Shown here: positions 44,624-55,600 of the stretch, piece by piece | How positions within the stretch are numbered: position 1 is the first letter of the stretch | Layout: each line of letters starts with the position of its first letter | Assembly (NCBI RefSeq): GCF_000153485.2 | Contig: NC_018721.1 | Span: forward strand, 3,348,001 to 3,412,000 | Source of the DNA: Psychroflexus torquis ATCC 700755 | Lineage (GTDB): Bacteria; Bacteroidota; Bacteroidia; Flavobacteriales; Flavobacteriaceae | Length of the DNA: 64,000 bases | Direction of reading: 5' to 3' | Notes under the pieces: generated by a model | The model's database searches: none | The model's input: the letters and a program-made list of their open reading frames with translations, nothing else | Told to the model about the DNA's origin: nothing | Position numbers and translations under genes: made by a program

Positions 44624-45907
44624 TTAATGATTAAGCATAATTTCATTTTTTACTGGAGGCATTTGCACGTCCAGAAGAAGATCTTCCAAGCTTCCGTTAT
44701 AGGTCTTGGTCATTTTGTTTTTACCGCGCTTAAAACCTTCGAAGGTGCCTTTATCCAATTCATCCCAAATGACATATTTAGCTTCTCCATCTACTGTAAA
44801 TAGGCCGAAAAAGTTCTCAGAACCTTTTGGGTTGTGTTCATCTTTCCAGGGTTCGTCAAAGGCTTCAAAATAGAAGCATTTTATTTTGTTTTTTGAGGCC
44901 CATTCTCGCATTTTGTTATAGTATAAAGCTTGCTTATACTCATCTGATGCCTTAGAGCCATTTTCACCATAAAAACCAGCAGAGACAGTGGCCCATCCTG
45001 TTTCTCCAATGTGTACTGGTTTTTTCACCTCTAAAGTCTCCATATAGTTCACAACACTATCATACTGAGAGATAGCATAACTCAAGGAACGAGTCATCAC
45101 TTTATCTAGCTGTTTGGTGTTACTCAATTTTTTTTCTTTTGGAAGTACTCCCCAAAACACAGGATTATAGTGTGTATCATGCATTGGATAGGTATGGATA
45201 GAAAGATAATCTACCGCTTTAATAAGCTCTTCAAGCTCTGGAGTGTGGTATTCATGTTCTCCACCGCCCCAAGACGCAAAATTATCTGAACTCGTAATCC
45301 ATAAATCCTTATCTATTTTGCCTTCTTGTTTTAAATCTTGTAGGTATTTTACCCATTTTAAAATAATATGTGGCTGAACGAAATAAGCAGAAGCCCATTT
45401 TACCATGGCTTCATTGCCAACCGCAATTATTTTTACAATATCTGGGTATTGATTCGCTAGTTCTACAGCTCTGTCGATTTCTATAGCGTTATGTTCGCTT
45501 CCCTCGTTGTGGTTGAGTGGCATTTCGGTCCACGCATTTTTACAATCGATCCAAGCCCCGAGCATCATATACATTTCAAATTCAGGATTAGCTTTCTTCA
45601 GTTCGTCAATCGCTTTTAAAATATTGGCGGCATGGGGGAGACGAACATTATAGGTTCGTAATATGCGAATATCCATAGCATGAAGAATTTTTAGATCTTC
45701 TTTAAGCTGTTGAATGGTGGGTTGCTCTTTGCGCGTCTTTTTTCTGTAGCCACCATAAGAAATTGCTAAAAATTCTGGTTTACTAAGAATTTCTTTAGCG
45801 GTTAGATTTCTGTTATTTTGCATAGGGTTTTTCTCTTTTTGAGATGTTTGACAACAAACCAGTAAAACAAAGCTTATTACTAAAAGTATATTTTTTACTG
45901 GCTTCAT
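44624..45907 (-). CDS. GH17 lipoprotein (beta-1,3-glucanase/glucosyltransferase)
   Basis: 427 residues; signal with lipobox (SFVLLVCCQTS, Cys ~18-19). GH17-type TIM barrel: YGGYRKKTRKEQP, ILRTYNVRLPHAANILKAID, acid/base E166 in IAVGNEAMVKW, nucleophile E302 in HIGETGWATVS, and CFYFEAFDEPWKDEHNPKG. It differs clearly from the two cytosolic GH17 domains and has a longer barrel, so it acts on different chain lengths or in the periplasm. 6 bp from GH149 and 23 bp from GH30. Confidence 0.88.
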   Translation of the reverse strand: MKPVKNILLVISFVLLVCCQTSQKEKNPMQNNRNLTAKEILSKPEFLAISYGGYRKKTRKEQPTIQQLKEDLKILHAMDIRILRTYNVRLPHAANILKAIDELKKANPEFEMYMMLGAWIDCKNAWTEMPLNHNEGSEHNAIEIDRAVELANQYPDIVKIIAVGNEAMVKWASAYFVQPHIILKWVKYLQDLKQEGKIDKDLWITSSDNFASWGGGEHEYHTPELEELIKAVDYLSIHTYPMHDTHYNPVFWGVLPKEKKLSNTKQLDKVMTRSLSYAISQYDSVVNYMETLEVKKPVHIGETGWATVSAGFYGENGSKASDEYKQALYYNKMREWASKNKIKCFYFEAFDEPWKDEHNPKGSENFFGLFTVDGEAKYVIWDELDKGTFEGFKRGKNKMTKTYNGSLEDLLLDVQMPPVKNEIMLNH

Positions 45908-45913
45908 GACTCT

Positions 45914-48900
45914 TTATTTTAAAATAGACGCTTTGATATAAACGTGAATTATTTTAACTTTACCTGAGCGGTTAAAAACGTCTTGACTAATTTCTTTAGG
46001 CAAATGAAGTCCTTCAATCTGTTCTGAATTTTTAGTATAGAATTCTACTTCTATTTTGTTTTGATCTGAAATAGAGTAAATTATTGGGACTTGGCAAAAG
46101 GTAAATCCTAGTGAATTATGTTTTAGTTGAAGACGATGCTTTTCATCGCTAAGGTCTACATATCTGAAAATATGTTCGTCTTCTAAAAATTCGGTTTTTC
46201 GCAACAAATCGGGTTTAAATTGAATTTCTCCTTTATAAATATGTACACCCAATTCTCTAAATCGACTTAAAATGTCTTCCTTCACTTGACCTGTCATTCC
46301 AGGTTGTTGTGCGCCTTTTCCTTGCGGTGTATGAGAATAAGGATCCGTTGGAAATGCGCCATATAAGTTAGGTGATTTATGAACACCTATGCCTTCATTT
46401 ATTTCATAATAGTGTTCTAGTAATCGACCGATAACTTCGGCAGATGCTTTAGCATTTATGGCTTGTATACAGGTTTCTAAAACCGCTAATTGCAGTTTTG
46501 ATACCATATGCCAATAAATAGAACCTAAGCCCTCATACCCATAAAAAGTTCCGGAACGACCTGTAAATGATTTATGGTTAAAAACTTCTTCATAGACCTT
46601 AAGTAATTGGTCTATTTCTTCTTCTGCTAAAGTTGAATAGGCTTCGTCTTCTAAAGATAATAAAGCTTCTTTTAATTTCTTAGCATTATTAAAATTGCCA
46701 TTAAAGTGATAATTGTTCTTTACATCTTTCTCAATTATACCTTTATGCTCATCTTCCACCAACTTTTGAAGCAATTTTGATGACTTTACAGAAGTTTCTG
46801 GAACATTATTTCGGTCCAAAAAGCCATTTAAATCTTTGTAGGGGTATAATAAATAACTGTATTGGTCAGGTCTAAATAAAGCGCTTTGTTTTAGGGCATC
46901 AAGTAAAGTTAAAGCTTGATTTGAATCTAGGTAGCCTGAACTTAACACAGCTACTTGACCTTCGAGCATCTCAGAAAGGTAATCTATGGAGACCTTATCT
47001 TGATTAACCGTCATTAGATTATAAGCGTGGTATAGGTTGTCAGTACGTTTATTAGCCTCAATGGCATGTTCTAGATAAACTAAACTGGTAGTGATAAAAT
47101 GACCAATTTGTAGTGAAGAGACTTGAGTCTTACGTCCTGTAAAGCCAATAGTGTAAACTTGAGTTCTATACACACTAGCTGCTTCACCTAGTTCGTCCAA
47201 AACCTCTTTACGTTGGTGATCACTAAATTTACCTTCTGTTAAATGTTTATTCTTAGCGAATGTTTTTTCCATTTTGGTGAACATCTCAGCTAATTCTTCG
47301 GAAATTTCATAGTTTTCTGAGGCATCGACGTCTTCAAAAACCGATTTAAAAAAGTCTAAAAATCGTCTTAAATAGGCTAAGGTGACCATAGATACACCAT
47401 TGCCGACTAAAGCATTGTTAGCATCGTTCCATTCTGGGCGTTGGGTATTCATCCATATTCCCGCTTCAGGAATAAAGTTGGATAATTTGGCTAAAGTAGT
47501 AGCTAGTATTTTTTCAACAAAATTGACGTGAATAATTTTACCTCTTTTATTTTGAAGTAATGCACCATCAGCTCCAATCTTATCGCGTTTACCTCTAATT
47601 TTAGCATCGGCTTTATGGTCAAATTCTATGGTATCTTTTGGATCGTTTAGAATATCCTGATATGACTTTATCCTGTAAGGAACATTAGCATAAACAAACT
47701 GAGATTTGTTGAATAATTGCGCTAAACTCCCTGGTTGATAGTCTTCATAAAATTCTAAGAACTTAAGCAAATAAATAATTTGATGATCTCCCCAATACCC
47801 TATGTAAGACCAAGGATCGTCTGGCTCTATAGTTTCCCAATCAAAGCCATCTTTGGTGACACGATAGGGGTTGTAACCATCAAAAGTTGTAGCATTTAAA
47901 AACTTGTAAATCATACCTTCAATAAATTGAGGATAGGAGTGTACTAAGCTTTCCCAATTTTGAAAGATATCACGCCAGTTGCCTTCGTAATCAAGAATTT
48001 TGGAGCCATTTTCATCTTTGGTATTTATTGAAAATTGATTCCATGGTCGACTTGGATCTCCATGTCTACGGCTAAATTTTAGAGGCAAGTATTCATAGGA
48101 AAGCCTAGTGAAATCGTCATTATTTTGATCTTTAGCTAAATCCTTTAGATCTGTTAATGAAAAATTCTCAGGTAAGGCTTTAATCTTTGCTTCGAATTTT
48201 TTAGCTAATGGAGCGTTTGCTTTTAGGATATAGTTTTTAAAATCCCATCGCTCAATCTGGTAATTATTATCAAAAATTCCTCCACGCATTATATTAAACA
48301 TGGTGTTGGAATAATGACGAATATCTCTCAAGTTGTCATTAGAGCGTTGAAGTCCGTCTGCGGCCGCATTAAGTCGAACTAATTTCTCAGTTCCAGAATT
48401 TATATCTTCTTCTATTAGATTTAAAAGATTCTCTTGGAGTAAATCTTGCTGAAGTTTTACTACTGAAGCAGTATTATAATTAACATCGGCACCAATATGC
48501 CATGTTATAGTCTCTTCTGCTTCTAGTTGAAGTGTTTTATTAATAAAATAAGCTCCTTTTTCTGCTTTAACATCAGTTTCTTCAGTCAAGTCTTTTCCTG
48601 TCCTAAAGTTTTCAAGTTGTAAAGAGGAAAGGAGGTGGGTAGGGTTTTCAATTCCCAGAGACCAAGCCACATTAGCTTTTAAAGCTTCACTAGGTTCGGC
48701 TTTATCTACCGGTACAGCACTAAGTGCAAAAATGCCTAAGCCTGTTTTTTTATCAAGCTCGTTGCGTTTATAAGCATCAACCAAATTACTGCTTTGAGTT
48801 TGCAAATCACTGACGACACCAGCTGGTAGGATGTTTTGCAGCCCATCTACAACTTCAACTTTTATTGGAGTAGAGTTATGGCTAACCAATTGAGATTTTT

Positions 48901-49366
48901 TAATAAAACCAAATTGATCACTAGTTGACCATCGGTATGTGAAAGTAAGGTTTAAGCTGTGGTTGATTTCTTCAAAAAACAGTTTATTTCCATAAATATT
49001 TTTATAGATATTTCTGGTAATCTGATACTGTTCTACAAAACGGTTTGAAAAAGGTTCCCAGAAATTAATATTATCATTTAAGTGAACTCTAAAAATAGTT
49101 TTACTTCCTGTATAATTTGCCGATTCGGTGATTTTATCGTCCGTGTAATATGGGAATAAGGCATATTCTGCATTTCGTCTTCCTGCTGTTAAGCCTCCAT
49201 TGCTAGAAATAAACATCCAGTGGTTAGAGTCGCTTACAATACTCATGAAAAAAGGTCTCATGGCATCGTTGTTATTAATTTTAAGGAATTTCTCACCGTT
49301 TAACCTTACTTGCTCTAAGGTACTAGTTTTAGACGTTTGATCTTTAGTCATATTGTCTTCAATCAT
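45914..49366 (-). CDS. GH149-like beta-1,3-glucan phosphorylase
   Basis: 1150 residues with no signal peptide. The architecture and motifs place it with GH94-related inverting phosphorylases: an N-terminal beta-sandwich region (GGLTAGRRNAEYALFPYYTD), helical linker, and an (alpha/alpha)6 barrel containing RHGDPSRPWNQFSI, EPDDPWSYIGYWGDHQIIYL and PEWNDANNALVGNGVSMVT. The WND Asp corresponds to the general acid of GH94 (DWNDG). Length, PUL context and these blocks best fit GH149, the beta-1,3-oligoglucan phosphorylases, which release glucose-1-phosphate from laminari-oligosaccharides. Cytoplasmic phosphorolysis saves ATP. The C-terminal part has SGRSGTFYGYEGLGSIYWHM. GH161 or GH94 are alternatives. 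Confidence 0.78.
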   Translation of the reverse strand: MIEDNMTKDQTSKTSTLEQVRLNGEKFLKINNNDAMRPFFMSIVSDSNHWMFISSNGGLTAGRRNAEYALFPYYTDDKITESANYTGSKTIFRVHLNDNINFWEPFSNRFVEQYQITRNIYKNIYGNKLFFEEINHSLNLTFTYRWSTSDQFGFIKKSQLVSHNSTPIKVEVVDGLQNILPAGVVSDLQTQSSNLVDAYKRNELDKKTGLGIFALSAVPVDKAEPSEALKANVAWSLGIENPTHLLSSLQLENFRTGKDLTEETDVKAEKGAYFINKTLQLEAEETITWHIGADVNYNTASVVKLQQDLLQENLLNLIEEDINSGTEKLVRLNAAADGLQRSNDNLRDIRHYSNTMFNIMRGGIFDNNYQIERWDFKNYILKANAPLAKKFEAKIKALPENFSLTDLKDLAKDQNNDDFTRLSYEYLPLKFSRRHGDPSRPWNQFSINTKDENGSKILDYEGNWRDIFQNWESLVHSYPQFIEGMIYKFLNATTFDGYNPYRVTKDGFDWETIEPDDPWSYIGYWGDHQIIYLLKFLEFYEDYQPGSLAQLFNKSQFVYANVPYRIKSYQDILNDPKDTIEFDHKADAKIRGKRDKIGADGALLQNKRGKIIHVNFVEKILATTLAKLSNFIPEAGIWMNTQRPEWNDANNALVGNGVSMVTLAYLRRFLDFFKSVFEDVDASENYEISEELAEMFTKMEKTFAKNKHLTEGKFSDHQRKEVLDELGEAASVYRTQVYTIGFTGRKTQVSSLQIGHFITTSLVYLEHAIEANKRTDNLYHAYNLMTVNQDKVSIDYLSEMLEGQVAVLSSGYLDSNQALTLLDALKQSALFRPDQYSYLLYPYKDLNGFLDRNNVPETSVKSSKLLQKLVEDEHKGIIEKDVKNNYHFNGNFNNAKKLKEALLSLEDEAYSTLAEEEIDQLLKVYEEVFNHKSFTGRSGTFYGYEGLGSIYWHMVSKLQLAVLETCIQAINAKASAEVIGRLLEHYYEINEGIGVHKSPNLYGAFPTDPYSHTPQGKGAQQPGMTGQVKEDILSRFRELGVHIYKGEIQFKPDLLRKTEFLEDEHIFRYVDLSDEKHRLQLKHNSLGFTFCQVPIIYSISDQNKIEVEFYTKNSEQIEGLHLPKEISQDVFNRSGKVKIIHVYIKASILK

Positions 49367-49518
49367 TACTTTACTATTTGGTTTATTTTTTAATTTAGGA
49401 ACAAAACGCTAAGGTTTTAGGTTACCGCTTGTCTTAAATCTGTTTAATTCTTGTGTTTGACTTACTGTTTTATTTAAATTATATGTAGTTCTAAATAGAT
49501 ACAGTGTTCTTATAAAGA

Positions 49519-50280
49519 CTATTGTAAATTTAAAGAGACATTGTCTATTCTCACAAGACCGGCATCCCCATTAGAGTCAAATAAAACTCGAGCGTCAAGA
49601 GCTCCAAATTCTTGTGAGCTTAGTGTGATTTCAAATTGTTGTTGTGTATTAGTAAGGTTTACAGTTTGGGTGTCATTTGAAAAATCACCTCCACTAAGAC
49701 CTATACCTGCAATTAAAGTTCTATTACCATCTGACCAGGCCTCGAATGTTAAGACATAAATTTCACCTTGTGTGATAGTCACCTTTTGACTTACATTAAC
49801 TAAAAACGGTTGATTTGGGTCGGGGTTAGTGATGTTAACTTCATAAAAAGAATTATCATTTTCTGTGACAACCGGCGCGGGTACATTATCATCTACACCA
49901 ACTATCCAGCCTTCCGAACCATTTTCAAAGTCTCCGTTAATGATCAATATGATCTCAATTTCAATGATATCTTGAAAAGCTGCTATTTCACTGTTTTCAT
50001 TACTTACTGTAAGCTTCACATCGTAGGTGCCACTGGCATCATAAGTTTTTTCTGGATTTATGACTATCGATGATGTTCCATCACCAAAATCCCAATTATA
50101 GGAAGCCGCATTTTCTGATAGATTGATAAAAGTGACTGTTCCTTTACTCTGATTAATGGTTTGAGTAAACCTTGCAACTAATTCGGTTGATATACCAGTA
50201 TCATCATCCTCACAAGATTGAAAAGATAATCCGATACATAACAGACAAATAATAAGTGTACTATATTTCAAGATTTTCAT
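49519..50280 (-). CDS. PKD-domain glycan-binding lipoprotein
   Basis: 253 residues: lipoprotein signal (IGLSFQSCEDD), PKD domain (~30-110; ASYNWDFGDGTSSI, KTYDASGTYDVKLTV) and a C-terminal CBM4-like jelly-roll (NGDFENGSEGWIVG, EIYVLTFEAWSDG, LVRIDNVSLNLQ). Probably a surface glycan-binding protein for beta-glucan, acting with the GH16 encoded 10 bp upstream and the SGBP before that. A 152-bp gap follows before GH149, which may hold a second promoter. Confidence 0.82.
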   Translation of the reverse strand: MKILKYSTLIICLLCIGLSFQSCEDDDTGISTELVARFTQTINQSKGTVTFINLSENAASYNWDFGDGTSSIVINPEKTYDASGTYDVKLTVSNENSEIAAFQDIIEIEIILIINGDFENGSEGWIVGVDDNVPAPVVTENDNSFYEVNITNPDPNQPFLVNVSQKVTITQGEIYVLTFEAWSDGNRTLIAGIGLSGGDFSNDTQTVNLTNTQQQFEITLSSQEFGALDARVLFDSNGDAGLVRIDNVSLNLQ

Positions 50281-50290
50281 AGTTTTAGTT

Positions 50291-51172
50291 TTAATTATAT
50301 ACTCTTACATAATCTACAATCATGCTTTGAGGAAATACAGTTTCACTAGTAGGATTTCCAGGTAAATTACCACCGACAGCAACATTCAATAGGATGTAAA
50401 AAGGTCTATCAAATACCCATTCTCCTTCTCCATCCGTTTCTTCTGCTATGTCCTCTCGAGTAAGAGTTTGGTATATATTGCCGTCAACATAAAAGTTGAC
50501 GGAAGTCGGCGACCACTCAATCCCAAACACATGAAAACCTGTATCAAAACGGTCGTTTTCAAGAGTAAATTCTTTAGAAATGGATTCTGCCCCAGAAAAC
50601 CCTGGACCATGCAAAGTTCCAAATACATTGGTTGGTTCGTCTCCAAGATATTCCATAATATCTATTTCGCCTACAGCAGGCCATTCTTCTAAAACTTCTT
50701 CACCATCAACCATTATGGTTTCAGGCACTCCTAAAAGCCAAAATGCAGGCCAATAGCCTTGTCCATAAGGCAATCTAATGCGAGCTTCAAAACGTCCATA
50801 TTGCTGTTCAAGCAAACCTTCAGTGGTTAACCTCGCTGAGGTATAATTTCTATTTTCAAATGATTCTTGTCTAGCTGTAATAAGGAGTACTCCATTTTCA
50901 ACAACTGCATTTTCGGGTCTATCGGTATAATATTGAAGTTCATTATTACCCCATCCAGGGATATTTTCTGCTGTACCATCACCAATATCATAATTCCAAT
51001 TTTGAGAATTTGGTGCTCCATCCACATCAAACTCATCAGACCATACTAGATTATCTAGGGTAGTGACTTCTTGTGTTTCGTCTAGATCGCAACCTATAAA
51101 AACCAATAGCAATCCTGTTAAAAAAATAGTGGCTGCATATTTGTAAATTATATAATTAAATATACTTTTCAT
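50291..51172 (-). CDS. GH16 endo-beta-1,3-glucanase lipoprotein (laminarinase)
   Basis: 293 residues with lipobox FIGCDL (Cys28). GH16 jelly-roll: LVWSDEFDVDG, NNELQYYTDRPENAVVENG, YGRFEARIRLPYGQGYWPAF, catalytic EIDIME (nucleophile E169, D171, acid/base E174), HVFGIEWSPTSVNFYVDG and FYILLNVAVGGNLPGNP. The extra residue in the EIDIME(Y) form indicates the laminarinase/lichenase-type beta-bulge group. The likely first attack on laminarin at the cell surface. Confidence 0.95.
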   Translation of the reverse strand: MKSIFNYIIYKYAATIFLTGLLLVFIGCDLDETQEVTTLDNLVWSDEFDVDGAPNSQNWNYDIGDGTAENIPGWGNNELQYYTDRPENAVVENGVLLITARQESFENRNYTSARLTTEGLLEQQYGRFEARIRLPYGQGYWPAFWLLGVPETIMVDGEEVLEEWPAVGEIDIMEYLGDEPTNVFGTLHGPGFSGAESISKEFTLENDRFDTGFHVFGIEWSPTSVNFYVDGNIYQTLTREDIAEETDGEGEWVFDRPFYILLNVAVGGNLPGNPTSETVFPQSMIVDYVRVYN

Positions 51173-51191
51173 GTCTTCTGAAATTAAATTA

Positions 51192-52664
51192 TTAAGGAAC
51201 GTAGAAATAAATATTATCTAATATAAAGTCGGGACCACCAACCAAAATAATACCAGCCAAATTATCTTTTTGGTTCGAAATATTCCCAGCCAGAGGGATT
51301 TCTATAGAATTCCACTCACCAGGATTAAGGTTGCTAATTGTTCGTCTAAAATCACGGTCATCGTTAATCGGAAATCCATTATTATTTGAATCAATAATTC
51401 GATCTTCGCCTGCATCCCTTATTTGAAATTCAATTGATCCATTTTCATCTTCTATAAAAATATCAACATGCATAAAAGAAAGATTACTAGCATCTACAAT
51501 ACCATCAAATAGTATCCCGGTGAAATTATTTGTTGAATAAACCAGTGTTTGATCATTAAAGGGTTCACTAACTGTATTATTTAATCTTTCAAATAAACTT
51601 ACTTGAGTGGTAGAACCACCAAAACCAGGGTCAAAATTTATTTGAACAACGTCTTGATAACTATCACTAAACACGGATTTTACATTTTCTGGTAGAAGTG
51701 ATGGAATAGGAGCGAAGGGTAGCGGCCCTAAGGAGGTGATTTCATAAGATCCTTGAACATTTGCATTACTTATAGTTGCACTGATTAAAGTTGTTCCTGA
51801 ATCCCCAATAATATTTATCACGGGTTCACCTGTAAAATCGATTTCTGCTACATTTGGATCTGAATTTTGAAAATCAAAGTATAAAGGACTAGTTGCAACT
51901 TGTACATTTTCTCCTGTTTCAAGGTTAAACGTTGTTGAAATTCCAAACAAATTTAGTCTTGAATCTTGAAAACTTGTAGTAGACAAATCTTGCCCATTAA
52001 ATAGTAAAGCTTCTGTTAGCAATAGTGTTCCTAATTTCTCAAATTTTATTTCATCCAACCAAAATGTCCAACCAATTTCGTTACCATTTGGTTCGTCATC
52101 AACTATATCTAAACCACCTGCTGCGAACAAAAACATACCTCTCTCTTGAGTTAATTTTGAAGAATTAGGAATAGGTATTGTATATTTTTTCCAGTCTGTT
52201 GTTAGCTGTATAGCAGTTCGACTTGCAGGATATTTATCTTCTAGAAAATCCGTTCCAAATCCAACTTGACTTAGGATCCCTGTTGCAGACCCTTTAGCCC
52301 AAAAAGTTAAGGCATCATAGCCTGTTAAATTTCTACCCTCACCTCGATCTCTAAAGATACCCCCAACAAAATTTCCGTTGGGATCATCTGGTGAAGGAAC
52401 ATCAATTCTAATTGAAGAGGATCCTAAATAAGCTTCATTATTGTCTGTACCAAAGGCCTCTGTATTTGCGCCTTCTACCGGATCAAAGGATATAAAAAAC
52501 TCATCTGTAAGTCCTACTGGATTATCTGTAAACACGTCTGCTGTTGTAGGGAAAGTTGCAAGTATAGCATCATCAGATACTTCTCTTTCACAACTTGTTG
52601 TTACTACCATAGATAGTAAAACAAGTCCTATTAATTGTAGATATTTTAATTTGTTATGTATCAT
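51192..52664 (-). CDS. Surface glycan-binding lipoprotein
   Basis: 490 residues: lipoprotein signal (TTSCEREVSD), then a first CBM-like jelly-roll (~50-215; GGIFRDRGEGRNLTGYDALT, WTFWLDEIKFEKL), a BIG2-like middle domain (~215-310; DPNVAEIDFTGEPVINIIGD) and a second CBM-like jelly-roll (~315-490; MHVDIFIEDENGSIEFQIRD, LNPGEWNSIEIPLAG, FILDNIYFYVP). The build matches SGBPs that gather glycans for a TonB receptor in the absence of SusD. It lies 8 bp after the glycosidase-barrel gene and 19 bp before GH16. Confidence 0.8.
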   Translation of the reverse strand: MIHNKLKYLQLIGLVLLSMVVTTSCEREVSDDAILATFPTTADVFTDNPVGLTDEFFISFDPVEGANTEAFGTDNNEAYLGSSSIRIDVPSPDDPNGNFVGGIFRDRGEGRNLTGYDALTFWAKGSATGILSQVGFGTDFLEDKYPASRTAIQLTTDWKKYTIPIPNSSKLTQERGMFLFAAGGLDIVDDEPNGNEIGWTFWLDEIKFEKLGTLLLTEALLFNGQDLSTTSFQDSRLNLFGISTTFNLETGENVQVATSPLYFDFQNSDPNVAEIDFTGEPVINIIGDSGTTLISATISNANVQGSYEITSLGPLPFAPIPSLLPENVKSVFSDSYQDVVQINFDPGFGGSTTQVSLFERLNNTVSEPFNDQTLVYSTNNFTGILFDGIVDASNLSFMHVDIFIEDENGSIEFQIRDAGEDRIIDSNNNGFPINDDRDFRRTISNLNPGEWNSIEIPLAGNISNQKDNLAGIILVGGPDFILDNIYFYVP

Positions 52665-52672
52665 TTTAAATA

Positions 52673-55600
52673 TTATTTACCAATGTTAAATCTTATATAA
52701 GACATGATTTCCCACTCAGATCCATTAGGAAATCCAACAGCGCTGAGAATAGGTTCAGCGTTAAAAGAACCAATGGGTGTGTTATTTGGAGAAAATCGAG
52801 GAGAAAATTCATTTAAAGATCTCCAGATGCCTCTAATTCCGATTTGTGTACTTGGTAATATATACCATTGTGGCATCCCTAAAGTTGTAGATAAGTCAAG
52901 CTGCAATTGAAGAGGAAATGTCAAGTTAAAATCTCTGTGGTAATCAAAGGGACCCCAGTCGTTTACTTTTACATCTCCATTAATGATAAATTTTTTATAG
53001 AACACATTTAAATTTGCACCAAATCTGTCGGTGACAAGTCTTTGAGAATCCCCTTGCCCCTGTCCATTTCCATAATAGAAAGCACCTACAATCCCCAATT
53101 CTGGGCTTAATTTAGAAACAATTCTTGCGTGAGCCTCATAAAGGTCTTCAGCTGGAACAGAAGTCCCAAAGGCTAAAAACTCTCGAGTGTCAAGAAAACC
53201 TATATGTGCATCCATTGTTGTAGGCAGATGTCTAAAGACGAATCCGGCACTAATAGCAAATTCTGCATCTTCAGATACATTATTATCCCAATCATACATA
53301 TAAGTTCCAGGAGTAGGGTCGTAGGTAAATAGAATTTCACCAGCTGTTGTTTCTCTGTTCCATCTTACCGCAAAAGGATCATCTATAAAATTCCTTAATC
53401 GTCCAGGGGCTTCTCCGTTGTTAGGCATTGGGTCTACTAGTGGTTTTTGCCATAAAAAATTAGGGGCTATTTGCCATTTCCCAATATTATAGGTCATGCC
53501 CGATAAAAAATTGCTTTGGTTTCCGCTCCCAGTATCTTTGAGTTTCCAGCCTGTAAACGTTATGGTTGGGTCTGCACTTCCATTGGCAACAAGACCCATG
53601 ATCGAACCTTGTGCATACCACTTAAATTTACCAGCCTCGTAGGTTAATTTAGCTTTTCCACCCCAATTATCATTTGAGTTAATTTTATCTACGACAATCT
53701 CTCCTGCATCATTAATATCTTGGTAAGTACTCCCATTTAATGGCCTTCCAGCCCAAATACTACCAAAGGTTAATCCAAACTTTCCAAAATCCCGTTCAAA
53801 AGCAAGAGTTGCTCTTTCCATTGGCCAGGGCGGAATCACCCCACTCCTAACCTGATTTTGATCTAAAACACGTCGTCCATTTTCATCGAATTCTAAGTCT
53901 GTTTCTACATCCCTATTATAAATCCCTGTAATATCCCACTTAGCAATAGTTTTGGAATATTTAAATAGCATGGTTGGATTAGCTCCCCACCACAATTGTG
54001 GACCTAGAGCTGCTTTTAAGCCTTCTAACTTTCCTTTAGCATCCACTTCAATACCTGAAATGATACCGCCGTAGATATCTAAATTGGGGCCATAGTTAGC
54101 TTCGGGATATAATCCAAAGATATCACCTTCATAACCCCAATGGTAATGTCCTGTTCTGTAAAAGCCTCTCAAATCAAAATTGTCATTTTTCCATTCAAAC
54201 TCTGCTTGATAAACCTGTAAATTATTATTGTCTTGAAGGATAACTTCGCCATCGGGTGTAGTCACAGTTATGGGTCTAGCTCTGTTTTCGTAGAAAATCT
54301 CGTTGATAGGATTTTCAGCAACATCCCCTACAATGTTAAAGTCTACATTAAAGTTAATGTTTGGCGCTGGTTGTCCGCCTACACCTATAAAATAAGACTG
54401 CATTTGATCGAACCCAAGTTGGTTGGGGTAAGAATTGTCGTTTGGATTAGGATTATCCGGAGTAGTGATTAAACTACCCCCTGTATAAAATGTAGATAAA
54501 TGCGCTGCTATTCTACTAATGCCTACTTTTTGAGAATCTCCACCACCCAATGCGGCTTTATCGCCTCTAGCTCGTAACACAGCATCTGTTAATGAAATAT
54601 TGCTAAAATAGTTGTCAACAAATTGAGCATCAACCCCTTCTGCATAAGGATCTAATTTATGTGCTTCCTTTAAGGCATAGTAAGCAGCACGTGGATATAA
54701 CTCGTATAAACCTCTTGAATTTGTTGCTCCTTTTGCACAAATCCCAAACCATTCCTCATTCATGTTATTTTTACCTTCTTCATAGTCTCTATCATAACCA
54801 CCGTTAGACCAAGAGGCGTTACTATCGTGAACATCAAGATTTTTAGTCTGTCCGTATTTCCACCAGCCGTCGCTAAATTGAAAGGTAAACCCCCCAATTG
54901 AGTTCCCCGCTTTTCCTAGTCCAGCAGCATTTTCATAAATATCTTTCCAGTTATTGACCATGTAGTAAGCCTGAGATTTTTGGTCTTCCTGATTCTCTAA
55001 AGCATTGAAAGCATCTGCGCCGAACTCTGTAAATAGAACAGGTTTGCCATAAACTTCTTTAATCGTCTCAAAAGAATCACCAAAAGACTCACCGCGATAC
55101 ATGTTGGTTCCATAAATATCTACATCGGGACATTCTTCGGCTATAATATCTATAAATAAAACATCACCATTACAAATAGCAACCGGTAAGGAATCATTTA
55201 TTTCTTTCATTTTAACAGCGGCTTCGTTCATTAAGCGATACATTGGTCGGCCTCTGTTTTCTCCAACTGCTCTTTTTTCATCTTCCTCATCTGGGAAATC
55301 TTCTGTTTCAGCACCTGCCCAAAATAAGCCGTAGTTGTTTTCATTTCCTAAAAGAAAAAGCAAAAGACCAGGAGTTCCTTTGTAATCATTAGCTAGTTCA
55401 GTTACTTCCGAAAGAAGTAATTTCTGAGTTGCTGGATCATCATATTTAGTCACAGGAGTCCAACTCCCATCAATAGTTAAACCATATCTACCAAAAGAAT
55501 GGTTTAACATGGTGTAAATACCATAATTTTCATAGATGTATTCTACCCATTTTGGTTGAATACCTGTATACAGTCTAATGGTATTGACTCCCATATTTTT

